Assembly: GCA_020226215.1 (NCBI GenBank)
Contig: CM035231.1
Span: forward strand, 51,860,876 to 51,924,875
Origin: Sindora glabra
Lineage: Eukaryota > Streptophyta > Magnoliopsida > Fabales > Fabaceae
Direction of reading: 5' to 3'
DNA length: 64,000 nucleotides
Made by a program: the position numbers and the translations under genes. This document shows, piece after piece, positions 1 to 13,728 of the stretch (position 1 is the first letter of the stretch; each line of letters opens with the position of its first letter). The notes beneath the pieces are model-generated. The model saw nothing but the letters and a program-made list of their open reading frames with translations. It was not told the origin of the DNA and did no database searches.

Positions 1-2169
1 ACTAGAAATGATTACTAATATAACAAAATTTTAATATATGGAAGAACATTAGAATTTCAAGTTAAATTATATGGCAAGATATATGCACTAATTAAACCAC
101 ATACAATGATGTATGAAATGACCTCTATAGATATAATCATCTAGTTGCAAAAGGAGAAAAAAATAACTTAATATTTGGCATAGAAAAGTTTGGCACTTTT
201 CAAATGAGAAATAATTTCTCAATAACTTGACTAATGATGTATCTTAACTCCATATTAGGAATATAACCCAACATAACCATGATTAGTAGATTTGTGATGC
301 TTGGTTTGAGAAAAGGTAAAAATGCACATTTTAAATATAAAGCTACTTGCATTATTTCCTCAATATTGGAAAATTAGAGGGTTATCTAAATTTTCTAAAT
401 TGATAAATTGAGATTGAAATATGGTGAAATGTTTGCCATTAGGCTTTGCAACTTAACCTTGTGGTTTAATATACATTGAACCAAATAGATTTCATGGCCA
501 GTTAGCATTAGGTAATTTTTCCATATTTAATTGTAAGAAGCTAATTATGTTGATTGTCTATAATTTCTCCATTTAAGGATTAGTGAAGTTAGTTTTTACT
601 CACAACTTAGTGTTATAGTGGTGGCATTAAGTTATGAAACATAGAGGATATAAACTTGTTAGAAATAGCATTAGGCTTTAAGATAGGATAGGCAACCAAG
701 CATCAAAAAGGTGAAAAATGTCCTTAAGGTTACATCAAAGATAAAGTGTTTTAATTATAGAAGAAAGGTTTATTATGCATAGGATTTTCCTAAACATATT
801 AAAAAGATCTCTCCTTAGTCACCTTTAATATCTTACAATTTTAACACATTCATATGTGTTTCTAGTTCAACCTCTCCTTGGTTAAATTATAGAATCATGA
901 ACAAAAAAACTTATGATCTACAATCATGTAGATTAGTATATTAGCATTGGGTGCCATAAGTCAAACACTTTGTGACGAAGGAAAAGGTCATTACTAAAGG
1001 TTACATATGTTGGAAATGAAAAGCTTGATATTCCTATTATGGAATCGCAATACAATGTTTAACAATTGACATTGATTAAAGTAAAAATTGACATATATAA
1101 GAACATGGTGGCAGTTTTAAAAATATAAGCAACTTGATACATCTCTCTATTTTAAAATTGATATTGTAAAACAAAATTATCTTTTTATGTTAGTTAATTG
1201 GAGAACCAACATCTAAAGGGAGGTGAAGAGTTGGTTCAAATGGGGGATAAGGTAAGCACATTTGTTTTTTAAATTATCATCATCTAAAGTGATAGTTTGC
1301 ACAAATCTTGGAACTTGATATATTCTAATACATCGGTTTTATCTAAATGATTGGTGTGGCTTCTTGTATCAAAAGGTCTTTAAATTTCATGCTCTATGCT
1401 ATGACTCTCCATTTTTATGAAATAATCTCCTATAATATCCCTTATTAAGAATCTTCTTAAAATATCTCATTTATTTTCTAGAGTCTCTATGCTCTTATAT
1501 AATGGAAAGAATGTTTTAATGAGATTGCTAACAAGACTCATAAATGGGATCGATGTTAATCATATGAAATTTGAAGTATGTCCTTCTTTCTTCACTGGTG
1601 TTTGAGTGAAAGAATTGAACAAACTTATGTTCTATCATGCATATATATTTTAGTTCTTCCATTCAAACACCTATGATTAAGAAAATATAAGCAATAATTA
1701 GGATTTGGCATCAAGGAAGAAACTCTTATTTGTAATTCCATTTGATCATATACTATTTTATTGGAATATAATATATTCATTTGATCTCAAATTTTTTTAA
1801 ATTTGTGAATTTGTAATATAACATTTTTATTGTGATATATGAGATTTATTGCAATTTTGGTGTAAAATGGTAACCATTGATTGTGGCATGTTATAATCTA
1901 CTTGGTTAGATATTGGTCAAAAATCAATGTGTAATTTACTAAACACCTAATATCTATTTGCATTTTTGTAATAATTGTCCCCCCTTTCTTTGGATTTGAT
2001 CATAGAGTAAAATTATGAACGTACAAAGTTAATGTAAAATAGTGTTATTTATTTGATCGCTTAGGAAACAAATTTGTTTTGATATACTAATGATGATGGG
2101 AATGCACGTTGACTAATGAATAATAATAATAATAATAGATTCTTATCTACTAAAAAATAGTATTTCATA
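1..2169. other. AT-rich intergenic DNA, no gene seen
   Basis: No reading frame of useful length or family motif was found on either strand. The stretch is AT-rich with homopolymer runs and a short AAT microsatellite near 2121-2137. It may be old decayed transposon sequence, but I could not assign it to a family. Confidence 0.5.
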
Positions 2170-2973
2170 GTTCATACATTCTTTTTTGGCCCTCGCCTTA
2201 AAGAATTTTTTTCTCGTTATTTTAAATTAAGATTGTATTTGTTATTCTTTTTTCATCTATTATTACTTCTATCAAATCTTCAAATATTTTACGTAATAAT
2301 TAACTTTTAAAAAAGGATAAAATGGTAAAAGTTAAGTATTTTTTTCTTAAAATTGAAATTATTTATTAACTTTTTTTAATAACAGAAGTGGTATACGCAT
2401 ACAATACTCTAAATATAAAGCTGAGATATTTAGGTGGGGGAAATTTCAAAAATAACATTAAATATTAGGACGTTAATAAAGTTGGAATTGACTGTAAATT
2501 TAGTAGTCTTTTTTTTATCTCTATTTATTTATCGCGAGTGACGAATAAGGAGGAAAAAAAAAAGAATAGAAAATAGTGTAAGGTGAATAACTGTAAAGGG
2601 TTAATTAGAAATTGTCTTAGACAATGGTGTGATGGTCTATTGAAGTTAATGGAGTGTGGTGGAATTTATCAGCAAGATGAAATATATCATAGCTTACTGC
2701 TAATGTGGGAGGGGATTCAAGAAAATATGACTGGAAAGTGATAATGCAAAAGCATTATATTTGATGGAAAATGGTTTCTCCATAAATCAACCATGCATGC
2801 TTCTTGATACAAAGATAATAGCCCTATTGGACTTGGATTGTGAAGTTAAATTTCCACTTGAGTACAAATAGAAGAATTTAATGGCGGACTGGTTGGCAAG
2901 ATTAGTGATCAGACACAAATGCAATCGTAACAACATCCAAATTGCTCCAGTTGAATGTCACTATTTGTTAATG

Positions 2974-3050
2974 AGTGACTTAGAGCTTACGCAGTCCACA
3001 CTCCTTTTGAGTTATGCACACTGAGTTCGAATCCAATAGTGCATTTATAT
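2974..3050 (+). repeat. Possible SINE or tRNA-derived fragment
   Basis: The motif GTTCGAATC at about 3026-3034 fits the B box of a tRNA-type RNA polymerase III promoter. A weak A-box-like stretch lies about 40 bases upstream. The fragment sits inside the stretch inserted into this copy of the duplicated segment, as a short mobile element would. No full tRNA cloverleaf can be folded by eye and the A box is poor. Confidence 0.25.
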
Positions 3051-3192
3051 GTTACGAGCTCATGAACACAAAACATTCTTCCACGTATGTATAGGTTTGT
3101 ATATAAAATATAACTCATTAATCCTTGGTTTTTCCTGTTAGGCATCCACCACAAAACCAACTTCATTTCCTGGCTATATTTCATAGCTGAAA

Positions 3193-3304
3193 ATGTCGGG
3201 CCATCATTTTCCAAGTCAGCAAACAATGCGGTGATGTCACATCTTCAGCAAAGGCACGGGACTTCAGCAATGAACCCAGAATCCTTGGCCTCACAATTAA
3301 CGGG
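3193..3304 (+). pseudogene. Broken copy of the 92-aa gene at 35269
   Basis: The sequence begins like the gene at 35269: the start codon context CTGAAAATGTC is shared and the first residues read MSGHHFPSQ. The part that would encode about residues 12-44 is missing. The frame then runs into a TGA stop after about 12 codons. The DNA beyond the deletion still matches the other copy (bases equivalent to the block ending in EPRIVGLIIN), and the match stops near 3304, so the conserved glycine-asparagine tail is absent. It is therefore a deletion derivative with no coding capacity for the family protein. Its presence shows that the gene and its promoter were copied as a unit. Confidence 0.65.
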
Positions 3305-3305
3305 G

Positions 3306-5319
3306 CGATGATTCTAATTCTTTAAAATGTTCATCTATAGTTACAATTATATGTACTTTCTATAAATTTTTTTGTAATGATTTGAATAACAAATGTTATT
3401 TTCTTTCACTCGGTCCTCCCATAGTTTCTCTATTTATTTTTTTTAAATCTACGAAATGCAGCTTTTATTTAATTAAGTTATTAATAATAAGATAGCTAGA
3501 TGTTATATTATTTATATTCGAGATAATATACAGTTTTTTTGCCTGTTTTATATTTGATTATTTTAAATTTATTGTGTATAATATTTTATATTATTTAAAC
3601 AAATTCAATAGTATAATTTTAAAATATCTGGGAACAATTTATTTGTTATGTTGACCTAATTGTCTAAATCTTTGATCAATCGCTGCAAAGGAGTGTTTCT
3701 CGCGTCACTCAAACAAGGGTAGGCAATCATGAATTCATATTTTAATTACCATGTTGGCCTCAGGAACAACAACTGGAATTTTAGATTACTAGCTTGTCCT
3801 AATCTTTAGCATATGACCATAACATATTATAAATAAGCTTTGTGCAAGTGAGCAAAGATAAATCAAGTTGTAGGTGGATCAAATAAATAATTAATTAAAA
3901 AACTTATTTTGAATGGTAAAAAAATTATCAAATTTTAAATATCTAAAATACTAATCTTTATTGACAAATGGTTAATATAGAGTTGGTATTTGTTCTCTTA
4001 TCATATAGCTTTCTCTTATTATGTTTTGTTTTATTAATTTATTTGACATTTGATAGAGATATTAGGATCCTTTATGTCTTTTCGATGTGTCACAAATTGT
4101 TAATTGTGATAATTTTAACAAACAAATGGAACTTGACATACAAATCAAGCTTATTGCAAAATTTTTGTAGTGTGTGTATGGGATGGATTGGAACTTTTCA
4201 AAAATTTTCTCAATAAAAGTAGATTTGTTAGCTATAAAAAAATAAAGGAATTTGTAAGTATCTCTTGGAAATAATAAATTTGAGTACAGACAAGAATGTA
4301 TCAACCAACTACCGTATCTCTCATGAATCAATGATCAAATTGAATACCTTGAGCATGCAATAAAATAATAAATTACTAAAATTTAAAGAAAGTTAGGAAT
4401 AAGATATTGCAAACTCATATATAGTAATTCCACCAATAAAAATCCACTTCATATGTACATCCACTCTCTAAAATCAAAAGTCCCTTCAATTTTTGTGATT
4501 AGTACACCAAAATTCCTCAAAGTTGATGACCTTTGAAAAGCCTTACAAAGCTTTCTTAGAATTTTCAATCATTCCTTTCTATTTCATCACATAACAACAC
4601 CCCCTAGAGCTACCACACTTTAAAATACATGGAATCCTTCATTCATGATGAAAAACTAAGAATAATGAGTAAAATTGAAGTAATGACTAGTGCGCCCTTG
4701 CAAAAATAAAATAAAAAGCACAAAATGATTGAATCTCTAAGCATATAGCTTATAAGGTTGAAGCTTTAATTGCTAAGATGAAAACTCAAAGAGGATTAGG
4801 GTTTTATCCTCAACTTACCTAGAAAATTGATATTAAAATGTTTTCATATGAGTTAGATTTTAATAGAAATTGTTGCTCACTCACAGTTAACATTTTTTTT
4901 TAAATTGTGCCCCACTAATAGTTTACTATAAAAATCCAAAGATTCAAAACTTTAAACTATAGTTAGCTATATAGTTGACTATCCAATTATTGGGAATCCT
5001 CTAGCATTCTATAATGAGTATATAGTTGACTATAGTCCAATTGGTCAACCTTTGGACTGGTATAGTCAGCTACTAGACTAGAGGTTCAACATGGGAACAT
5101 TGTAGTCATATAGTGACTAGACCCATGGAATTTAAATTTTAAAGCACAAAACACCTTTTTAAAATTTTGTTTTCTTGTCAAACTTCTTTATTTCAAATCC
5201 ATTTTGTTTTCAAACATGTCAAGCATAAAAACACTTAATTGAAGAAAATTTTTGAAGCACTTTGAGCTAATGCTTTCAAAATAAAATCATGTACATAAAT
5301 TATTATAGATTTTTCTTTT
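3306..5319. other. AT-rich intergenic DNA, no gene seen
   Basis: No supported gene was found. Short reading frames near 3968-4331 have low-complexity hydrophobic translations typical of AT-rich noise. Around 4910-5110 there are several short repeats of the pattern TATAGTTGACTA, a local imperfect repeat cluster of unknown origin. Confidence 0.45.
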
Positions 5320-6529
5320 AACATCAATTGTTTTAGGGTTTTGGTGTTAGCTTCCACTTGATATATATATAGGCATCATTATAAATTTGGTACTTTGACA
5401 TTAGTTTTTTAAACGACATTCAATATCATAACAGCATCTATTTTCTTAAAAGAAACCAACATGTTTAGTTATAGTATATTATTCAATAATTGAAATATGT
5501 CAATTTTTTAATGTAGTAATAGACATGGATAACTGACCTTCTATAACATGAATTTTGTTAAGATGTTGATTTTTTTTAAATAACCAACATTGAATATAAT
5601 ATGAAGATGAGTTTAAAAAATATCCAATGTTATTTTTTGGTTTTATTTTCAATCTAGAAGAATTTTTTAAAATCCTACCACCCCCAAAGTAATGTTTGAA
5701 CCTAATTATAGAATCTAACAAACCATATTATTATACAAGTAATAATAGTAATATTCTAGCCATATCTTAATGTCTTTATGATTAAAATTAATATCTTAAA
5801 TACAATAAACTAGAAAAATATGAAGAATGATATATTTATTTAGGTCTAATAATAGAAGACATATAATACATAGATATTGTAAAAACTAAAAATAACATGT
5901 ATTCAAGCTCTATCTTAGTCTTTAAGCTAAGAAGGAATGTACATTGACCTCTAAGCATGGCCATACATAAAAACACTTGTGAATCCCACAATGGCAAAAC
6001 AATAGCATATGTTATAGATGAAACATTAACATAATATGCTTTTGTTAGAGAGAAATTTATTTCCTAACTCATTCCATTAAACTTTTGTGAAATCATGTGT
6101 TGTGGAATTTGCTCAAGTCATCCTAGCTTATTGTATAGAAATACCCATTGATTTGCTTTTATAAAGAAAAAACCAGTAACTTTTTCTTCAAGAAACCTAT
6201 ATCAATTAAAACCCTAATTAATACAATTAGAAACAAAGAATTTGAACAAATCAACACAAAATATAACAAATAGATATTTATAATTAGGTTTAGAAGAGAA
6301 ATGAAATATTTGAATGGATCTTAACATTAAGAAGAAAATGTTAGCAAGAGCAAAAAATGGCCAAACAAAGTTCATCTTTTCTATTAGATAGAAATTGTAG
6401 TGGACTTTGTAATACATTTGTAATTTAGTTGTTCACTCTATAGGGCACTTTTTGTAATATGTATGTAATTTGGTGCTCGAGATAGGTTGGTGGATGGGAA
6501 AAGAGGTATTTTTTTAACATTAGTGGCTA
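5320..6529. repeat. Possible left subterminal zone of a CACTA relic
   Basis: Short motifs of the type ACATCAATTGTTTT and GACATTAGTTTTTT recur here. They resemble the subterminal repeats seen beyond the other end of the TNP2 relic (9880-11220). If this is the left end of that element, its terminal CACTA has decayed beyond recognition. The assignment rests on motif resemblance alone. Confidence 0.3.
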
Positions 6530-9205
6530 TATCTTCTTGAATCTCATTATCAATAAGCTATCTCATCCCTAAAAAAGCTTCAAACCATTTCTTATCAACT
6601 AGGTCCAACACATAGAAAATTTGTTTTGCTTGAGATGTCATTATGAATGACTCCTCCATATGACCTTCCTTACTAAGATCTATTAAAATGAATCCAAACT
6701 TATCCACTTAGATGTTATTGTTATCCTCAACCTACCTACATCAAAAGACAAGATTCCCTAATTGAATGTAGTAAAGGTCTCATGTATTTTCAATGACCCC
6801 ATATATGACATTATAGCATAAATAAGATTTTTTTCTTTGGCAGTAGCAACATGAATTGCTTAATCTATCGAAGTGACTTGAGTATTTTTCATGGTGCTTC
6901 TCTCACATTATTTCTTAGTGTAAAAAGAATATCTATTGATATCATATCTTTGATAAGATATGATGTCCATGTGAAACCCATTAGTCAACCATCTTATAGT
7001 CTAAAAAATGGTGCCCAATGTTTCCTCTATGATGTTACCCACTTGGTTGCAAAACCACTTGATGAATATGTAATTATATTCAACTTGTATCCAGCTTTCA
7101 TTCTTACCATGATAGAGCTCATTTATAAGAGCAATATGCTCATTCATATAAGGCTTAACCTATTCACTATTTTGTAGGATGTAGAAGTATGCTTATTCCT
7201 ATATTTTACAATTTGTGTTCCTTACCTAACTCCTTAATGTGCCATTTCTTGAAATTTTCCCTCCATAGTAAGGCATGGGAAGCTTGATGGTATTTGTATT
7301 TAACAAGTATGAAGTGCAAAAACTTGATAACATCCTCAGTAATGTACCTTTTAACAAAACATCCTTGAGCATATTCTAGTTGCACACATACCTTTTAGGA
7401 TATTCATGTAATGCTCCATTGGGTACATTCACCTTAAGTAAATCAGACCACTTAGCCCTACCACCTCACTATATGTACCATTATATCAAAGAGTGAGGGT
7501 GGAAAACACATTTTAAGTTAGTATAGCATGATAATAACATCCCTTTACAAGTTATCCAAATCCTTTAGGTTAATGACCTTAGTATATTGCATTAAAGAAG
7601 AAAGAAAACTTCATGATAGCTTGTCTCATGTATTTAATCAATATTCCTTAGATAGCAATTGGTAGAAGTTATTGCATCATAACATCACAATCAAGAGATA
7701 GAAAATTGACTAATTTAAGATCTTTCATTCAAATAAGACTTTTAAAGTTGGAAGAATAGCCCGGGAGCACTTTAACCTTATTTGAAAACTTACAGAAACT
7801 TGTTTTCTCCTTTTTAGACAAGGTGTGACAAGCCAAAGGCAAGTATGTTGACCCCTTTTTTTCCAATGCTAGTTCCTTCCATATTGTTATCTCCTACAAC
7901 TTTAGTCAAACCTTAATTCCATCATAAGTTGTTGCCCAATATATTTAAAAGCATTTCACCTAAACTATCATATATATTTTTCTCCATATGCATGATACCA
8001 GTGTAATGCCTAACATCCAAGTCCTTCCAGTATGAAAGATCAAAGAATTTAGACCTTTTTTTCCATAGAATCTCATTGCTTGTAAGAATATTAGGTTTAC
8101 CAAAGATAACATTAATATTTTTCACCCTATCATAAACTTTCTCCCCTAATAAAGGCTTTAGAGCCATTATTTCCTTTAGTAAATCATTGAATGCCTTTCT
8201 TGGCCTTCGATAATTATAGGAATGAGGCAAAAATCTCCTATCATCAAGATATATTGTTTTCTTCTAATTCTTAAGTTGATAAAAACACATGCTATCTTTT
8301 CCAATATAGTATGCTCTATGCTCTTTAAAGTTATACCCTAATAAGTTTCATAAGCTAGGAAGTTGGTGATTACATTAAAGAGCATTACGAGTAACCTAAA
8401 GGACTCTTGCCTATATGTGTTAAACATTGACACATCTTCATCCCACATAAGTTGATAAGTGTTCAACAATTGGTATGAATAGGACATCTATGTAATTTCC
8501 CTATCGCTTAGGCCTTGATAATAATACTATTAACATTTCATTCTTCCACTTCATACATAATGAAGGAAGGATGTTATACATCACCAACATTATAGGCCAT
8601 GTGCTATGTTTACTACTTATATTACCATAATGGCTTATTCTATCGATACACAATGCAAGTTTGAAGTTTCTTGCTTTGTTATTAAATTTAAGAAATAATG
8701 GATTAATCATTCTTTATTGAAAAAAATCCACCATATAATGAAGATGGTTATCATTAACAACTCATTCCTTATGTCACACTAAATTCTTAGGATCTTCTAC
8801 ATTAGTAAATATATATTTAAACCTTAATATTATAGGAAGATACCATAACACTTTAGTCAAAACCCATTCCTTAATGCTATCATTTATAGCATCATGTATG
8901 ATATTATCTAAGCAATTATTGAAACTATCATCTTCATGAATACTTAATATGCTACCTAATTTACTTTCACCATGTGATGTCTATCACTTATAATTATTAT
9001 CAATGCCAAATTAAAATAGATAATCTTGTATATGTCCAATAATCACCCTTTTCACATCACAATATTTAAGGTAAAGGAAAAATATGAGGTCATCATGAAA
9101 TTCTTTCCTATCATGAGCAATTTCAAATTTGATGAATTTGTCAACCTAATATTATTTCAGTGTTGCACCGATCAACACCTATCCATCTTTGATTCATAAG
9201 AAGCT
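6530..9205 (-). pseudogene. Relic of a CACTA TNP2 transposase
   Basis: Read on the minus strand, this is a heavily broken TNP2-type transposase of the CACTA (En/Spm) superfamily. From the N-terminal end there is a transposase-associated domain fragment near 9205-9010 (reading MNQRWIGVD, then FIKFEIAHDRKEFHDDLI). A segment reading KVLWYLP follows near 8850, then RNFKLALCIDRISHYGN near 8690-8620, and DVRHYTGIMHMEKNIYDS near 8010-7960, the family's conserved VMHVEKNV block. A DUF4218-like patch reading VKRYITEDVIKFLHF lies near 7350. A DUF4216-like end reading SFIMTSQAKQIFYV lies near 6660-6610. Stops and frameshifts interrupt every block, so no working enzyme is encoded. Domain order and spacing match the family. 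The exact edges are uncertain. Confidence 0.75.
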
Positions 9206-11227
9206 AACCTAGTTAGAACTATACATACAAGAACATTAACCAAATCTTATAACACATGAATTTGTACATATTTTCAAATAAACCAAAAAATACATAAACG
9301 TTCATACATTTACATAATTAAACCTAAATCATCCAAAAAAGAATATCTTCCCAAAGTTATATATAACAAAAGCCAAAACGAAAGCCAAAACATTTCCATA
9401 CACTTATACGAGGAATATTTTGTATGTGACATATTTCATGCTTAAGCTTATAAAGCATGTTCATAAGCTAACAAGGAATAAAAACATTTTAGTAAGACAT
9501 CATAACCTCAACACTCAACATCCCAAGTTAAATATATTAAGGTAAACCAAAGAAAAGTAACCGACATATCTGTACTAAAATATCAAGTTAAGGCATACAA
9601 ATAACAAAAACTTAAGAATATTTGGTGAATGCACCTTATTTGTGCAAAAGAGTTGAAAATCAACTTGTACTTCATGGTTTTATTGGAGTTCGTAAGACAA
9701 ATATTTGTATTGGTGGCATACTATTTCTAGAAATGGCATCAAAGTGAAATATTCTTGTATTTCTCATTCTTGCTTGTGCTTTTGCAATTTTTTATCATTT
9801 TTCATGTCAATTTATAATAATAGACAATGTGAATATATATATTAAACTAGGTGGTTTTTAGGTGTTGATTTAATTACAACATCCATTGTATATTAAAGTG
9901 ATGCCATTGTAATTAAAAAATATGACATCGGTTGTTATATAGAAACCATCATCTTATTTTTATGCATTGACAATTTTTAAACAACTGACATAATTTTGTA
10001 TGAGATTTTCGTTACTTTTATACCACATCAAGTTTTAGAAAATTACAAAGATCATTCTATAAATTGCCAAAAGGTGGATCAAGTATGAGAAAGTTGGTAA
10101 TTTGCAAAAAAAACTTGACATGCTTACTATGTTTTAAGACATCAATTTTTCTAAGTTTGAAGAAAAAGGTAATTTTCAAAACTAATAAAGAAACGTTTTT
10201 GTAATTTTATTAATTATTGTCAATTCATTATAAGTTATATGTTGTTTTGCATGCTTTTCTCACATTGAACCTAAATATACAAAAGTATAAAGAAGAAGAC
10301 ATTGATATAAAAAAATTTATTTTGTAGTTTTATTCCTTGAATATATCATTACATTAACAAAAGCAATTTAACAACAATAGTACATAAAGAGATAAAGAAA
10401 AAATTTCTTTGGTCTTCAAGTTTCATTGTCAAATTCAATACTAATTATTATAACCATAATCTAATGTTACTTTAAGTTAGATATTAGTAAACCATGGATC
10501 TAAGCAATATATTTGCTTCTATTACTAATCCTAGCATGTGTTTCAAAAGGAGAAAAATAGTTGTCTTTCCATCCTATCTAACACATATAGATAACAATGG
10601 ATAAAGAAATAACAATTAGATTTAATAATAAAAGGAAAAGTGTTAGATAAAATGTTGAGGGACCTATTCTTTTCCCCCTTAAACAAACCTTATAATTAGA
10701 TACTAGAGGCTAAGGCATCATTAGGACACTTTCAAAAGGAAAGGCAACATGAAATATAAAGGCAACTCAAAAAAATAAAGACATTGGTTATTAACTCAAA
10801 ATTGACATCTAAGACATGTATAATTTTCAAATAAGTAGTAGTTACATTACACAAAAAGACTTTTGAATAGCTTTTCAGGTCAGGTTATAAAAAAACTAAT
10901 GTGTAAATTTTAAACATTTTTCTATATTACCTTTAAAATGCCTTTTAGATGATAATTATATAAATAACCAACATCATAATTTCTCAATGAAATTTTAAGT
11001 TCCATTCTCATTAATTTTACACATTGATGTTTAACCTAACCATCATCTTATGATTTCCTATAAATTTAAAAAATGTCATTGCATAACTACAAAGATCAAT
11101 TATTGTAGGAATTGTCATCTTATTTTTTGAAATAATTTAAAAAGCATCATTAGATTTATATGGATATTAGTTTTTCACTATGACCAATGTCTATTGACTG
11201 CTATAAAATTATAATTTTGTAATAGTG
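9206..11227 (-). mobile_element. 5' and subterminal region of the minus-strand CACTA relic
   Basis: This stretch lies between the start of the TNP2 relic and a probable transposon end. The sequence GTAATAGTG at 11219-11227 reads CACTATTAC on the other strand, a plausible terminal motif. From about 9880 to 11220 there are many diverged copies of a motif around GACATCGGTTGTTATA and its reverse complement, the usual subterminal transposase-binding architecture of CACTA elements. The block 10080-10990 is recognisably similar to 37480-38400. I saw no coding sequence here. Confidence 0.5.
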
Positions 11228-11443
11228 TGTTTTGCCATGCAATTTAATGCTACATTTGTTATGATGACCAATCTTATATTTGCTATTTTATTCATCATTA
11301 AGTAATATGAACTATAACTTTATTATGTATAAATGACTAACATTGGTTTTTTTTAATAAATTCAAAATATGGATCCTTTTTAAGAGGTAGCTACCTTCAT
11401 CAAAAGAAATGAAGGGCATTATCATAGCACTATCCTAGGTAAG

Positions 11444-12260
11444 AGAATACCTATTGAGTTTAATGAAAAATGGTAGCTAAATGGAGAAAATGCTAGCCAA
11501 TATGTTAGTTATGTTGGAGTAAATGTACAATTCAAAGTATCAATAACTATTTCTCATTAGAAAAAAATTACTCAAAAGATTAAAGGGTAATATTTAGGAG
11601 GAGGTTAGTATGTGCACTTAATTTTGATATATTTATGTTATAGATATGAAAAATTATATTTTTAACACACTCACACATAATTTGATCTTTCACATGTATT
11701 TTTTTTCTTGTACAAATCTTTCAATATTCCAAATGGCAAGTTGATGCACAATAAAGTACTATAGCATGCATCAACTACATAGAGGGACTTCAAGTTAACT
11801 TTGAGATGGGAATGTGTCAAATCTAAGAATGTGACAAAAATTGACTCGACATAGCAATGGAGCTATCTTGACTAAGAATCATAAGAGAAGTTCTAGGAAC
11901 AATGCAAATACTAGCATTTCAAGGTAAAATTTTTACCTTCTTCTATCTATCATTTCAATGTATTATTTCTATATGATTTGTACATGTGAACTAATATGTC
12001 CTCTAGTTAATAAGATTAAATATATTTAATCGAGAGAAATGAAAGAAGAATATATATCCACTCAAGCTTTCATAAGATGCTAGAGAAGGATTTGTTAGCT
12101 AAGAGCTAAGAGGCATGCCAAAGTTAAGGATAGAAAAGACATTAGTGAGATATCATCCATTTCTCATGCAAAGTTATGGAAATGAGGGAGGGTAAACAAA
12201 TAGAAGCCATACTGGACCTCAAAGAGTTAAGTTATTACAAAAAGGTTTGTATGTATTAAG
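11444..12260 (+). pseudogene. Relic of a CACTA TNPA-like protein
   Basis: The best preserved part, about 11444-11560, reads RIPIEFNEKW, then a stop, then LNGENASQYVSYVGVNVQFK. This matches the conserved N-terminal block of the plant Ptta/En/Spm transposase family (Pfam Transposase_24), the accessory DNA-binding protein of CACTA elements. The equivalent block in the better-preserved element downstream lies near 31498-31600. Two TAG codons sit where the family normally has glutamine or tryptophan. Further weakly similar stretches continue to about 12260 in shifting frames. The strand is opposite to that of the neighbouring TNP2 relic, so it probably belongs to a different element copy. Confidence 0.5.
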
Positions 12261-13728
12261 ATTCATACCAAAATATGTTATTTAATTTTGAAGCTTCCAT
12301 TTTAATCAAGTTGTTTCAAGTCATCAATTCTTTTTTAATTGCTATAGGATACTATCATATAATAAGACTCCCAAGGTGAGTTTCAGTTAATTAGAAAATA
12401 TGACATCTTGACTATAGCTTTGGAAACTAAAGAGTATCTTGATCATGCTTGGGTTACTAAATGTAGTGTTAGCTATAAGGAGGTTTGTTAGGTGTCATTA
12501 TATAGGGCAATTGATAATTGATTTGGCATAAATGGAAGTTAAGGTCACCAATGAAGTGACATAAAATGTGGAAATCAAAGTAATGTTGTAGCAGGTGATG
12601 AAGTAGTAGTGTGATATGCTTTACATCATGCATGAGTAGGTAGCCAACTAACATATTGCAACTTCAAGTTCCATAATATCTATCCAACCAATCCATATAT
12701 CCATTGCTCTTATAGATAAAGGTTACTCTTGTGACTAATGCTCTTCCATCCAAGTAAACTCTTAATTAGCAAGGTGTGCCCCTTTTGTGACTAGTGGGGA
12801 GGATGCATCAGTACTTAAAGCATCGAAACCATAGTAAAAGAAATCTTGAATACCATACCTAGGGAAAATATCATAGTTAACCTTGAAATTTATTCATATA
12901 TATCTATTGATGAATCAAGTTTCCTATAATAAGGTTTATATTGTTTAGGGTGGAGCATAATATGCCATGATGGTGGCAAAACCAACTTGGAAAAATTTTA
13001 CAAATAGATGGATTTTGATAAGCTATCAATTACACCATTGACCATTTTCTAACAATCAAGTCAAGGTAGCAGTCAATAGGCCTTTGGCCTACAATGTTAA
13101 GATGCTAGTGCTAATTGACATGCTTTAAACTATGAATGAAGCCCATGGGACCTTTATCACATGACTGACAACCCTTATTCAATACCCAATAGACGTATCA
13201 TCATGCATTCACCCTATCAATAATTTTTATATATTTTTTGAAATTGTTTTAGTATTATTGTGTCAGACTTCTAATGATCATTATTCATGTTTCAAGAACC
13301 TCCAAATTGTACTCAAAAGGAACTACAACAATGCCTCAATAAGTCCTCAAGAAAGGATTCCTAAGCCATACTCTTGATTAGGTTAAATGTGGCGGGATTG
13401 AAAATTTTGATTTTCATTGAACAAGCTTCCATTGAATAACTTTTAAAGTTCAAAGAGCTTAATGTAACTTGTATCCAACTCTAGATCATGTAAGTTTGTG
13501 CTGTCTTCTTTGATTAAACATAAATTAATTAAATTACTTTCTAAACATAAGTTTAACTTGTATTAATAATTTTGTGAGTATTGCTTTGACAAGTTGCCAT
13601 TAATGAATGTTACATAAAGATTTCTGGATCTATATCAACTTGATGTGTAATCCATATCAAAAATAAATAAAAGGAAAAACCACATTATTAAGGCTTTATT
13701 CATGACTCGAGGAAAAAATCCTACTTTG
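12261..13728. other. Intergenic DNA, no gene seen
   Basis: No domain, long reading frame or clear repeat boundary was recognised. Part of it may be the continuation of the TNPA relic's element, since CACTA-type repeats resume beyond 13729. Confidence 0.4.

Larger units (their letters stand above)
2170..3305 (+). repeat. Diverged copy of the 34700-35490 segment
   Basis: Blocks in this stretch match, in the same order, the DNA upstream of and inside the 92-aa gene at 35269. One is a T-rich block near 2177-2440 (compare 34708-34981). One is a purine-rich block near 2545-2585 (compare 35085-35120). One is a block from about 3093 that includes the start codon (compare 35175 onward). Relative to the other copy, about 500 bases are inserted between 2586 and 3092. 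The match is by eye and imperfect, so the edges are approximate. Confidence 0.6.

Noticed and set aside
3015..3045. Possible tRNA gene at the GTTCGAATC motif
   Set aside because: No acceptor stem pairing or D arm can be made. It is kept only as a weak SINE-like call.
3968..4331. Overlapping reading frames of 82 and 89 codons on opposite strands
   Set aside because: Low-complexity hydrophobic translations in AT-rich DNA, with no start context, splice sites or family resemblance.
6851..7177. 108-codon plus-strand frame
   Set aside because: It lies antisense to the minus-strand TNP2 relic, which explains the sequence. It is a shadow frame.
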